Assembly: GCA_916700875.1 (NCBI GenBank)
Contig: CAKAKS010000066.1
Location: forward strand, 35,887,990 to 35,951,989
Origin: Sebastes aleutianus
Taxonomy: Eukaryota > Chordata > Actinopteri > Perciformes > Sebastidae
Reading direction: 5' to 3'
Length of the DNA: 64,000 bases
The position numbers and the translations under genes are program-made. The notes beneath the pieces are model-generated. The model saw nothing but the letters and a program-made list of their open reading frames with translations. It was not told where the DNA came from and searched no databases. Below are positions 44,101 through 53,695 of this stretch, one piece after another; position 1 is the stretch's first letter, and every line of letters begins with the position of its first letter.

Positions 44101-47100
44101 TTTTAGTCTGTTCTGCCTCTTTTCCGATGTCTGGCCTCCATTGAGCGTAATGTGGAACGATGTCGGATATCAATCAGCACTCCCAGTGACCGAGTGATGA
44201 TCCAGTTTTTCTGCAGGCATGGTAGTAAACATTGCATTTTGTATTATAAGCTAGCTGCAGGTAAAGGAGAGACCTATGATATTTGAGTGTAAATACATTA
44301 TTATATTTATCCATTTTTTAATGGACCATGTTCAGAATGAGCTCCATCAGCAGAGAGTGTATTGCATATAATCAGCACTTGGTGGCAGTATGCTCCAAAC
44401 ATCTTGTTTCTGCTGTTGTTTATAGGCATCACTAAGACCCACAACCTGTGTTACCAGGACAGTGAGGCTCTGCAAGCAGTGTTCGCCTCACACCTCTGTC
44501 CCAACGTGCTGAAAGCTCCTGCCAGGTTAGCACCTCATTATTCTGCTATATCACGTTAGTTACTGTAACATGAATAAGGTACCAGTCCATTTAATGGAAC
44601 GAGAATGGGTGTTCACAATGTGTCTCAGCTGGCTCTGGGCAAACACACGCACACACACATACACACACACACTACTTCAGGTCAGTTCAGTTCAGTTGAA
44701 TCAACCAGACTGACGAGGACATAAACATTAATACCTAAAGTATCGTCCATCAGTAGCACAGCGTTGACAGACGGCGCTCTGCTCAGTGCTTTGCTTGATT
44801 CTGTTGTGCTCTACCTTTATAGGTTGACTCTGTTGTGCTCTACCTCTATAGGTTGTCTCTGTTGTGCTCTACCTCTATAGGTTGACTGTTGTGCTCTACC
44901 TCTACAGGTTGACTCTGTTGTGATCTACCTCTATTAGTTGATTCTGTTGTGATCTACCTTTATAGGTTGACTGTTGTGCTCTACCTCTACAGGTTGACTC
45001 TGTTGTGATCTACCTCTATTAGTTGATTCTGTTGTGATCTACCTTTATAGGTTGATTCTGTTGTGCTCTACCTTTATAGGTTGACTCTGTTGTGCTCTAC
45101 ATTTATAGGTTGATTCTGTTGTGTTCTATCTCTATAGGTTGATTCTGTTGTGCTCTACCTCTATAGGTTGATTCTGTTGTGCTCTACCTTTATAGGTTGA
45201 CTCTGTTGTGCTCTACATTTATAGGTTGATTCTGTTGTGTTCTATCTCTATAGGTTGATTCTGTTGTGCTCTACCTCTATAGGTTGATTCTGTTGTGCTC
45301 TACCTTTATAGGTTGACTCTGTTGTGCTCTACCTCTATAGGTTGATTCTGTTGTGCTCTACCTTTATAGGTTGACTCTGTTGTGCTCTACCTTTATAGGT
45401 TGATTCTGTTGTGATCTACCTCTATAGGTTGATTCTGTTGTGATCTACCTCTATAGGTTGATTCTGTTATGCTCTACCTCTATAGGTTGATTCTGTTGTG
45501 CTCTACCTTTATAGGTTGACTCTGTTGTGCTCTACCTCTATAGGTTGATTCTGTTGTGCTCTACCTCTATAGGTTGACTCTGTTGTGATCTACCTCTATT
45601 AGTTGATTCTGTTGTGATCTACCTCTATAGGTTGACTCTGTTGTGCTCTACCTCTATAGATTGATTCTGTTGTGCTCTACCTTTATAGGTTGATTCTGTT
45701 GTGCTCTACCTCTATAGGTTGACTCTGTTGTGATCTACCTCTATTAGTTGATTCTGTTGTGATCTACCTCTACAGGTTGATTCTGTTGTGCTCTACCTCT
45801 ATAGGTTGATTCTGTTGTGCTCTACCTCTATAGGTTGATTCTGTTGTGCTCTACCTCTATAGGTTGATTCTGTTGTGATCTACCTCTATAGGTTGATTCT
45901 GTTGTGCTCTACCTCTATAGGTTGATTCTGTTGTGCTCTACCTCTATAGGTTGATTCTGTTGTGATCTACCTCTATAGGTTGATTCTGTTGTGCTCTACC
46001 TCTGCAGACTTCTTGGTGATATGGTGATGCATTTCCCCGTGTCCCAGGAGGAAATCACTCTGTCCATGACTCCTCTGAGAGTCAGTCTGAGGAACTACTG
46101 TGAGGGGGGAAATGGTGAGCTAACGTTACACTGTGATTCGGTCCAGACCCATCACCATACTGAAGTCGCTGTGGCACCACCGTTTGACAGCCTAAACTGA
46201 TAATGTAATTCTTCAACAAAGACTAAAAATGTTGTGCAGGTACTGTTTGACTGGGATGTCCGTCTGTCACAGATCACATAAAGATGATGTATACTGAGAT
46301 GTCCCTACACCCAGACGAGTTTGACTACTTTCAGATCGGAGTGGAGTCGGACATCACCTTCTGCCTGAAGGAGTTGAGGGTAACGGGGTTATTTTATCCT
46401 GTCACATGACAATATTATGGGTATCTTTGTGTGTGTGTGAGCATTTCATCTGTAAGGGATCATATTTCTGGACCTGTAAGTCTCTGTACCTGGCTCTCTG
46501 GATCGTTTCCCCTCAGTGCTGTATCTCATCTTTACAGCAGAAATAGTGTGACTCACACAGAAAAAGTAATTCAAGTCATGAGTTGTAGAAAATGTAGGCT
46601 ACACCGTGCTTGGTTTGTATGAAATGTGTAACTTTCAGGCCAAGTAGGACTGAGTTTTTTTTTGAAGGGCTGGCTCAACTCAAGTCGATCTTAAACTGTT
46701 GATATTTTTTTTTTTTTTTTAAAGTTATTTTTTGGGGGCATTTTTAAGCATTTTTATTGATAGGACAGTGGATAGAGTGTTGAAAGGGGGAGAGAGAGAA
46801 TTGACATGCGGAAAGGACCACAGGCCGGATTCGAACCCGGGTCCACCGCTGCTAGGACAACGCCTTGGCCATACATGTGCGCTCGCTCTACCGACTGAGC
46901 TAACCAGCCGCACAAACTGTTGATATTTTGAGTAACATCAAACATTGGATTTTAGTGAACTATGTCATTTCCAGAATAGCGTCCTCAGTAATCCAACATG
47001 ATTTGTTTCAATGTCTTAATGAACACTCCCCAAGTTGAGTTGCTTTCTTCTGTATTGACTTAACTGGGTGGCCGTATGGAGGTTTGGATGCTCAGTCCCT

Positions 47101-48195
47101 GTGTTAATAAGACTTGACCTGCAGTAGCACTCTTGTCCCTAATGTCTTGGAATGTGTCTGGGACACCCCGCTGTGAGGCTCCTCATTAACCAGCCTAGTC
47201 TTCTTGTTCCTGTCGGTTCTGGAAAATCGGGTTTGGATGGATTAGAAGCCAGGCTTTAGGTTTTAGTCAGCCTCAATTTACTGAAGCATTGATATTTTTC
47301 TTTAGCCTGATCGTTGCAAACATGGATGCACACCAGCATGTCTCAGTTTTTGACAGTGAACTGCTGCTGTTGTGCTTCTTCGCAGGGTTTCCTGTCCTTT
47401 GCAGAGTCACATTGCCTTCCAGTGTCTGTCCACTTCGGTGCTGCAGGAAAGTAAGTCTGTCTGCCATCGTGATTAGCTCCAGTGGCATTCCTGTCTCAAG
47501 TTGCAAGGACCAGCGTCAGTCTGTGTGTTGCTGGACCACGGGCGCTGCATACTGAGTATGGTTATTAACACCACATAAGCTCAACATTCAGTCAACAGTT
47601 TGGACTGATTATAATACTGCTGTAGCAGCCAGCAGTAAAACAGTGAAAGGTCCTGTTGGAGGTCTGTCAGTGTGTCACTGATGTTGTTTGCAGGCCTGTG
47701 TGCTTCTCTGTGGAGGACGTGGTTCTGGAGGCTACTGTGGTGCTGGCGACTCTGATGGAATCTGAAAGCAGGGCCCCCTCTCAGCCTACTACCCCCCCCA
47801 GGTAACTATTCATCCTGTCTGCAATAACTGCTGGGATCTCATCAGACCATCACATTAAGATTCATCTTGTTGTTATTTAGAGTTTCTCTGATTTACTGTG
47901 ATGGTGTGTTGGAGAGTGGGATTGAATGTTCCCTCAGGACTCTACCTGAGCTCCTCTCCTGGCTCTCAGTCAGGGCGGTTGGTCCTCATAGGCTGCTTTT
48001 AGCTTGGTAAGAGGGCGTAGTGTTACAGCAGACGTCCTGGTGTCTGTAACAGAGATAAATAGGGCAGGTCCAGGACGTGTGGGGTTAGCTTAGCAGCCTG
48101 TCAGTGGGACAGTCTGTAATCCTCTCATCTCCACTATGCTAGCCTGCTGGGCTGCTCTGCCGCTCTGCCAGACACTGTCCCAGTCTTCCTGCTCT

Positions 48196-48250
<55 letters not shown>

Positions 48251-48540
48251 GTCTGACTGACTGTTCAATTCAATTCAATTCAATTTGCTTTATTGGCATG
48301 ACTGTCAGGTGAACAATATTGCCAAAGCGTCAATTCAATAATAATAATAATAAAAAAGAACAAAATAAAAACAAAAACATATATACACATAAATACAATT
48401 CATTGAACATCTCTCTCTCGCTCTCTCAGCCTGTCTCTCTGCCTGTTGAACATCTCTCTCTCTCTCTGCCTGTCTCTCTGACTGTTGAACATCCCTCTCT
48501 CTCTCTCTCTCTCTCTCTGCCTGTCTCTCAGACTGTTGAA

Positions 48541-48581
<41 letters not shown>

Positions 48582-49436
48582 GTCTCTGACTGTTGAACAT
48601 CTGGCTCATTTGTTGTTAACTACAACCTGCCCTCCCTCACCGTTACCCTCTGTTTCTGAACAGTTAACATTCTTTCCATCAAATCCGTGGCATGCTCGCT
48701 GAATCGGCTCTTTGGAAGTACAACTAAAGAGTCGGAGGTTGTCTGGAGACTCTCTTCAGCTATGGCTCAGGAGGTAGAGAGGGTCACCCACCAATCGATA
48801 GGTTGGCAGTTTAATCCCCGGCTTCTCCTTGTGTCCTTGGTCCAGATACTGGACCCCAGACTGCTCGCTGAGCCGTCGGTGTGTGAACGCGTGCAGTGCT
48901 CCTCTGTATTCTTGTGGTCTGGTTGCTTCTTGGAGGTTGATGACATGTAGTGTGGTTTCATGTTGCCGCGCTTCAGGCCACTTTCAGTATCATCAGCTGA
49001 TACATCCTTAATTAACTACGTCTGTACGAGGGACTACCAATGCTAACGAGGGATTTCCAACACCTAGTGACAATGTGGCAGCCTGGAGAATAACACTTCT
49101 CAGTCACTGCCAAAGACATCAAGAGCTCCCAGCAAGCATGCTGATGCTGCGGGAACCAACGCACGGGCATCGATCACAGGGACGTCCCACACCAACACAC
49201 ATGGACGTACTGAGGAGAGATGCTGGACAGTGCTGGCGAGCTAGCCAGATGTATGGTGGACTGAGACAGCTGGAAGCTCCACTTGAAAGCCCGTCTGGGG
49301 ACGACCCAATGATATCAATTCCGATAGTTGTATTATCACTCTTTCCATCCACCACTATTGGTTTTGTGTTATCAGTCCTACTTGTATTAGCTATTACAGC
49401 TGCTAGGCTACTATTGTGGCTGCTTCTCCATCTCTC

Positions 49437-49480
<44 letters not shown>

Positions 49481-50876
49481 TCCCCCCAGCCGGTCTCGGC
49501 AGATGACCGCCCGCCCTGAGCCCGGTTCTGCTCCAGGTTTCTTCCTAGTAATCGGGGAGTTTTTCCTGGCCACAGTGCGCTTGGTGGATACTGTTGGGTC
49601 TCTAAACTATGGTGTACGGTCATAGACCTGCTCTATATATAAAGCGTCTTGAGATAACTTCTGTTGTGATTTGACGCTATACAAAAATAAATTGATTTGA
49701 TTTGATTTGATTTGATACATGAATGTCTTTGTAAAGCTGAATAAAAAACAATGTTCTTTATAGTTTAGTCAATATATTTAAATGAGTTGACCAAAGAAAC
49801 ACCCCGATGGTTGTAGTGCTGTGTGAAATGTCCTCTCCTCTACTCTCTGCCTCTGATTGAATCATCATTTAATCATCTATCTCCACTCCCTCCATTAGAC
49901 ATGCCATTAAAAGCAGCAGCTCTCCTCACCGGGCTCGCTGATAATCCAGATTTCACTGAGACGTTCTGTGAGTCCACGGTGTTATCTGCACAGGGACAGA
50001 ATCAGTAGTTTGCTGCTGTAGGACATACCACTGTACACCACAGTTACAGTTACCAGCATGATTATTAGGTCTGGATAATGAAAGCTGCTTGCTGCAGAGC
50101 TGAGTGTGCATTGTGTGTATTTCCAGGTGTGCAGATACTGCTCTTCTACCTGTGGGTTGGTGTGAAACAGACGGAAGTAAGGCTCAGGATGTCCCTGCTG
50201 TGATGGAGCTGATAGCATCCAGCCAGGGCAGCCCTATAGACAACCCAGCTGCTCTGATGCTGCCTCAGACTGGTGTCACTGATGAGGTCAGCGCCGCCAC
50301 CACCACTCCTGCTTCCTCCACGGTAACAAAAGCTTCCTGTTGGCTTTTCTTTTTACTGGGAACTCCATATTTCCCTGCTTGTTCTCTCTGTGAGGCGTGG
50401 AGACTGGATGGGTGTGATTGTGAAGTGTTTTACTTGGACCTGTACTGGAAGGATGCCCAGAGCGCCATGTTGCCTCACCGTATGAGGTGTGACTGAAGCG
50501 AGGTGACCTTGGATGTGAGAGATGGGGAGGTCTATGTCACCATGATGAATCAGTCAAACACAAACCAGTCTGGGAATCTTTTCTTTTTTGTTGAATATCA
50601 TCTTGTCAGAGCAGTTTCTAGAGACCTGATGCAGCACTCAGATGTTCTCTTATTGCATTGAGGACATTTACATTAACCTAAAGGAAAAATCTAATTCAAA
50701 TAACAAGGTAACTCATTAGGGAAGCACTGATGGATGTAGTATTAATAACATGTGTTGTCTGTTTCCTGTAGATCTGCTCCCTCCTCTTCAGGGCCTTGTC
50801 CTCAGAGCAGGACACTGATGGATGTGCTGCCACGCTGCCTGTTCTGGCGTGTTACAGTGACGGAGAGGACGATTAA
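41119..50876 (+). CDS. rad9b: checkpoint clamp component RAD9B (complete, eleven supported exons)
   Basis: Exons: 41119-41152, 42029-42099, 43856-43993, 44107-44221, 44426-44525, 46008-46114, 46273-46379, 47386-47450, 47694-47801, 50127-50322 and 50772-50876 (TAA 50874-50876), giving about 381 residues. RAD9 proteins form the PCNA-like 9-1-1 clamp that activates ATR at DNA damage. The fold is evident: MNCVVEGSAVKVFGKALQAL, LRSVNSAHSAYACFLFSPLF, KTHNLCYQDSEALQAVFAS, ITFCLKELRGFLSFAES and PVCFSVEDVVLEATVVLATL. The tail is low-complexity and acidic, ending YSDGEDD; FRALSS near the end matches the conserved 'FFG..SS' tail only loosely. RAD9B rather than RAD9A is chosen mainly from the neighbours. 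Introns hold an L1-like fragment, a Tc1 copy, a minisatellite and SINE/LINE pieces. A further 69-nt candidate exon (49899-49967) would introduce stops. Confidence 0.9.
41440..41975 (+). pseudogene. L1-like LINE 3' fragment
   Basis: A 119-codon frame (41462-41821) reads FWMDGAHFLKKKFKMN, LFIHFGRYNIHKAKWSGTKP and FNNEFKQYSTIIPNIEKK. This matches the C-terminal end of fish L1/Tx1-type ORF2 (…FHIHKAKW…P…F…EL..Y…). It is followed by an A-rich tail and (ATCAA)n. It lies in rad9b intron 1 and is 5'-truncated. Confidence 0.75.
42240..42505. repeat. (TATTG/TATAT)n AT-rich satellite
   Basis: Irregular TATTG, TTATA and TA units run up to the left end of the Tc1 copy, offering many TA insertion sites. 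Confidence 0.85.
42506..43775 (+). mobile_element. Tc1-like transposon with very long inverted ends, transposase broken
   Basis: The ends (CTGGAAAAACAAAGTTTGGA onward) are near-perfect inverted repeats of about 230-250 bases (about 42506-42755 and 43535-43775). The plus-strand transposase pieces include LNMWENVMFSDESRFCLRKL (first Asp block), GGGSVMVWGGISL, LHNLGPNFILQ and SPDLNPIQHLWDQLGR (DE block). It ends MRRRCQAVVATYG then a stop at 43441-43443. Stops and a one-base loss near 43118 (DDNARPHR block) disrupt it. The DNA-binding N-terminus is missing. It is inserted in rad9b intron 2. Confidence 0.92.
44789..46007. repeat. 29-bp minisatellite (about 42 units) abutting rad9b exon 6
   Basis: The unit is TTGATTCTGTTGTGCTCTAC followed by CTCTATAGG, with CTTTATAGG, GATCTAC and CTATTAG variants. 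The last unit reads GCTCTACCTCTGCAG and is the actual splice acceptor of exon 46008-46114. Each unit thus resembles a pyrimidine tract plus AG. Confidence 0.97.
46700..46914 (-). mobile_element. tRNA-derived SINE with intact promoter boxes, minus strand
   Basis: The minus strand starts GTGCGGCTGGTTAGCTCAGT with a good A-box (TTAGCTCAGTCGG) and a perfect B-box (GGTTCGAATCC). It continues CTTTCCGCATGTCAATTCTC, CTCTCTCTCCCC and an A/T-rich 3' end. Both RNA polymerase III boxes look usable. It lies in a rad9b intron. Confidence 0.85.
46915..47385 (+). other. rad9b intron, nothing recognised
   Basis: Non-coding up to the acceptor TTCGCAG (47379-47385). No repeat identified. Confidence 0.45.
47802..48197 (+). 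other. start of a rad9b intron, nothing recognised
   Basis: Non-coding sequence after the donor GTAACT; no repeat family recognised before the (CT)n run. Confidence 0.45.
48198..48600. repeat. (CT)n, retroposon tail and 35-60-bp CT-rich tandem repeat
   Basis: (CT)n at 48198-48246. Then (CAATT)n and TTGCTTTATTGGCATGACTG (48283-48303), a common fish retroposon 3' end with its AATTC tail to the left. Then repeats of CTGACTGTTGAACATC separated by CT runs (48405-48600). ORFs here are artefacts. Confidence 0.8.
48755..48905 (+). mobile_element. tRNA-derived SINE, 5' part
   Basis: GGCTCAGGAGGTAGAGAGGG (A-box-like), then a damaged B-box (AGTTTAATCCCC) and CCTTGTGTCCTTGGTCCAGA. This is the same family as 10185-10497. 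The 3' end is missing. Confidence 0.65.
49020..49720 (+). pseudogene. LINE 3' fragment with (TTTGA)n tail
   Basis: A frame at 49075-49320 reads HGHRSQGRPTPTHMDVLRRD, a typical C-terminal motif of fish LINE polyproteins (RGRP..TY.D.LRRD). The 3' UTR block AGATGACCGCCCGCCCTGAG and CTTGAGATAACTTCTGTTGT ends in (TTTGA)n at about 49692-49715. 5'-truncated, in a rad9b intron. Confidence 0.75.
49899..49967 (+). other. rad9b: candidate rad9b cassette exon containing in-frame stops
   Basis: Bounded by TCCATTAG and a GTGAGT donor, 69 nt, in phase 2 at both ends, so it can be included or skipped without changing the downstream frame. In the frame set by exon 47694-47801 it reads HAIKSSSSPHRAR then TGATAA. 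Inclusion would therefore end the protein. It could be a poison exon, an alternative end or chance splice sites. Confidence 0.35.
50323..50771 (+). other. last rad9b intron
   Basis: Between the donor GTAACA and the acceptor TCCTGTAG; nothing else recognised. Confidence 0.5.
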
Positions 50877-51477
50877 ACACTGTGAGAACATACTACAGGT
50901 TAGGGTGACTTGTTGTGATGCTGTCAACAGGAGGCCACAGCATTCAATTGGAGTCAGAATGATACCATCCAACTTTCAGTTTTTATGCATGTTGTTATGG
51001 CTCAAACGTTGCTTTGCTTGTTTCAGTTGTTTTCAAGGTGTTAAGCTTCCCCACATTGTTCAGGGGGAAATTCAAGAGAATGTATTTATAATAATTATTT
51101 ATCAAAGAACACATCAAGTTATTTATTTTGTCAGTTTCAGTGTGTATATATATTATATAAATATATGTATATAAATATATTTGAACTAGCGTTTGGTCTT
51201 GTGTGTGAAAACATGACTTGAGCTTGAAGACGTCACACCGGTCTGTCAGTGGGAACTGGTGGTACGCCTGACGTCTGTTCACACAGAGATGGTACGAGGC
51301 GTCCTGAAGCATCATCTGTGTCTGGTCTGAGGACAGTGAGGTCAACACTCTGTGTGATGAGAATACGACCCTGGAGGCATCCAGCACAGAAGAAAACACC
51401 TCTGCAGTGGATCGTTCAACACTCCAGCATGCCAGATAGTGTTTTGATCATATCACAGCCATCAAATACAACTGGAT

Positions 51478-51499
51478 AATAAATACTAAACTCTTTATT
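51478..51499. terminator. opposed polyadenylation signals of rad9b (+) and pptc7 (-)
   Basis: AATAAA on the plus strand at 51478-51483 and its inverse TTTATT (AATAAA on the minus strand) at 51494-51499 are separated by ten bases. They are the nearest good signals downstream of both stop codons (50876 and 53696). If both are used, the transcripts overlap by a few tens of bases. Confidence 0.5.
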
Positions 51500-53695
51500 T
51501 AAATATTGTACATGTTTTTTACAGAGCGGAGATCTTCATTAAACTGTACACCCAAAATATATACAGACACATGCTGTGGTTGTAACAAAGGGTTTGGATG
51601 AGGAAGATGAGAGATGACAGGGAAGAGTCAGGAAGCAGGTACCATCTGACTGGAATATTGTTAAGGCTGCTCAGATTGTCCTCACATTTCTAAATGACTC
51701 CCGATGCTGCCGTCAGTCTCCGGTGGGAAGCTGGGAAACAGCCCGTTAGATAGTAGAGATCCAGGGAGCGATGGCTTTATCACTATTCCTAAACTCCTGA
51801 CTGAGAAGATTCAGGAGAAGAAAGGTTGAACATGCTGTAGGTTGAATATCTCGTGTTAAGACAGCAGGGCATGATGGGAAGACTGTTTCCACTCGTATGG
51901 CTACTGAACAGTTTCAGGCTTTGTGCTCAGCACCTGGCACATAGTCGGGGGATTAAAGACGTTTGCCAGTATCAACCACACCTGATACAAGGCACATCAT
52001 TAGAACATCACACTAAATACTACGAAGTATGTTCATTTGTAGTGATGTGATGGAAACATGTCCTCGTGAGATCTACAGCAGGATGGACAGAGACAGAAGC
52101 GATTTCTAAAGCTCATCTGATGCAGTGATCAGTCCAAAGAATTCAACTGAATAACAAAGTTACAAAAATACGTTTGGTCACCTGACCAACCTCCCAACGC
52201 CTTGAGCGTTTTCAGATATGCTTCTGAAGCTTTGTGCGTTTAAGGCTGCCACACCAACGGAGACGTCTGTTGCCTTCACATCCATATAGACACTAGTAAT
52301 TATGCATCACACATATTCATAAACACATCACACGTAATCACAATGGAGACTTGAGCAGCAGCTGAGCATTTAAAGGGAGGGCAACACGTATCTGGAAAGG
52401 CTTCTGATCTATGAAGGACAGAACTAAAGCTGTGTGCCAGACCTGAACAGCTCTGGTACGGTGAAGGCAGCTGCTGCTCTTCATCAATCTTATTGGATCA
52501 TCCTGCCGACAAACCAACCATACATGTAGAAATGTCACATACACTCAGTTTTTTGCAAACCTTTAACTAAACATCCCAGAACAGCACAGTGGTCATATCC
52601 TCCTATCAGACCTAATGCTCCGAGGTTCCACTACCACTGGATCATTAGGAACCTTTATTATTGAGCCCTGACGCTGCTCCCTTCTTCACACTACTGATGG
52701 ACTGGATCGTTTCCTTCCAGCTGCCCAGCATGGTGCCGTCTGGCTTCATCTGCCTCAGTCTCTGAATCTCAGCTTCCTCCCTGCCCAAACCCCCATCAGA
52801 GGAAGAAGACTGATCCTCGTCTCCACCGGGCCCAATGACTGCTTATCCCTGGCAACGGGATTATCCAGTGAGCACTGGAACACTGAAGGTGCCAACGCTG
52901 CAGCCGGGTCAAGAGGACGCGTCAGGCCTCTGGTCCCCTCTACTATTCAGCCACTCTCTGCTGGACACCATCATAGAGAAGTGGACATGTAGGTCTTCTG
53001 CGGGGACGTATTAGGCCTCTGGTCCCCTCTACTATTCAGCCACTCTCTGCTCGACACAGTCACTGAGAAGTGGACATGTAGGGGTCTTTTGGGTGGACAT
53101 ATCAGGCCTCTGGTCCCCTCTATTATTCAGCCACTCTCTGCTCGACACAGTCACTGAGAAGTGGACATGTAGGGGTCTTTTGGGGGGACATATCAGGCCT
53201 CTGGTCCCCTCTATTATTCAGCCACTCTCTGCTCGACACAGTCACTGAGAAGTGGACATGTAGGGGTCTTTTGGGGGGACATATCAGGCCTCTGGTTCCC
53301 TCTATTATTCAGCCACTCTCTGCTCGACACAGTCACTGAGAAGTGGACATGTAGGGGTCTTTTGGGGGGACATATCAGGCCTCTGGTCCCCTCTATTATT
53401 CAGCCACTCTCTGCTGGACACAGTCACAGAGAGGTGGACATGTAGGGGTCTTCTGGGGGGACGTATCAGGCCACTTGTCCCCTCTATTATTCAGCCATTC
53501 TCTGCTGGACACAGTCACAGAGAAGTGGACATGTAGGGGTCTTCTTGGGGGAGAAGGGGGTGATGGTTAGCTGGGGGAGGACGTGGAGTAGAGCATTTGA
53601 CATCAGTCCTTCAACCTGGCCAGCAGGAATGGAAGCAGTCCATCACCTGCAGAGGCAGATGCCCCCCCCACACACACAGCTGCACACAGCTGTCT
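51500..53695 (-). other. pptc7: presumed pptc7 3' UTR
   Basis: 2.2 kb between the pptc7 stop and the minus-strand polyadenylation signal, with no convincing ORF. It contains the 91-bp minisatellite. A long 3' UTR is inferred only from the lack of a closer signal. Confidence 0.45.
52918..53548. repeat. 91-bp minisatellite, about seven units
   Basis: The marker GAGAAGTGGACATGTAGG recurs at 53065, 53156, 53247 and 53338 (91-base steps), with diverged units at about 52976, 53429 and 53520. Units contain CAGGCCTCTGGTCCCCTCTA and TTATTCAGCCACTCTCTGCT. Confidence 0.93.

Noticed and set aside
46805..46905. Possible functional tRNA gene
   Set aside because: A- and B-boxes are good, but the 3' half does not fold as a tRNA and it continues into a SINE body.
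48405..48600. Spaced repeats of CTGACTGTTGAACATC as a possible CRISPR-like array
   Set aside because: Spacers are CT microsatellite of the same composition and the host is a vertebrate genome.
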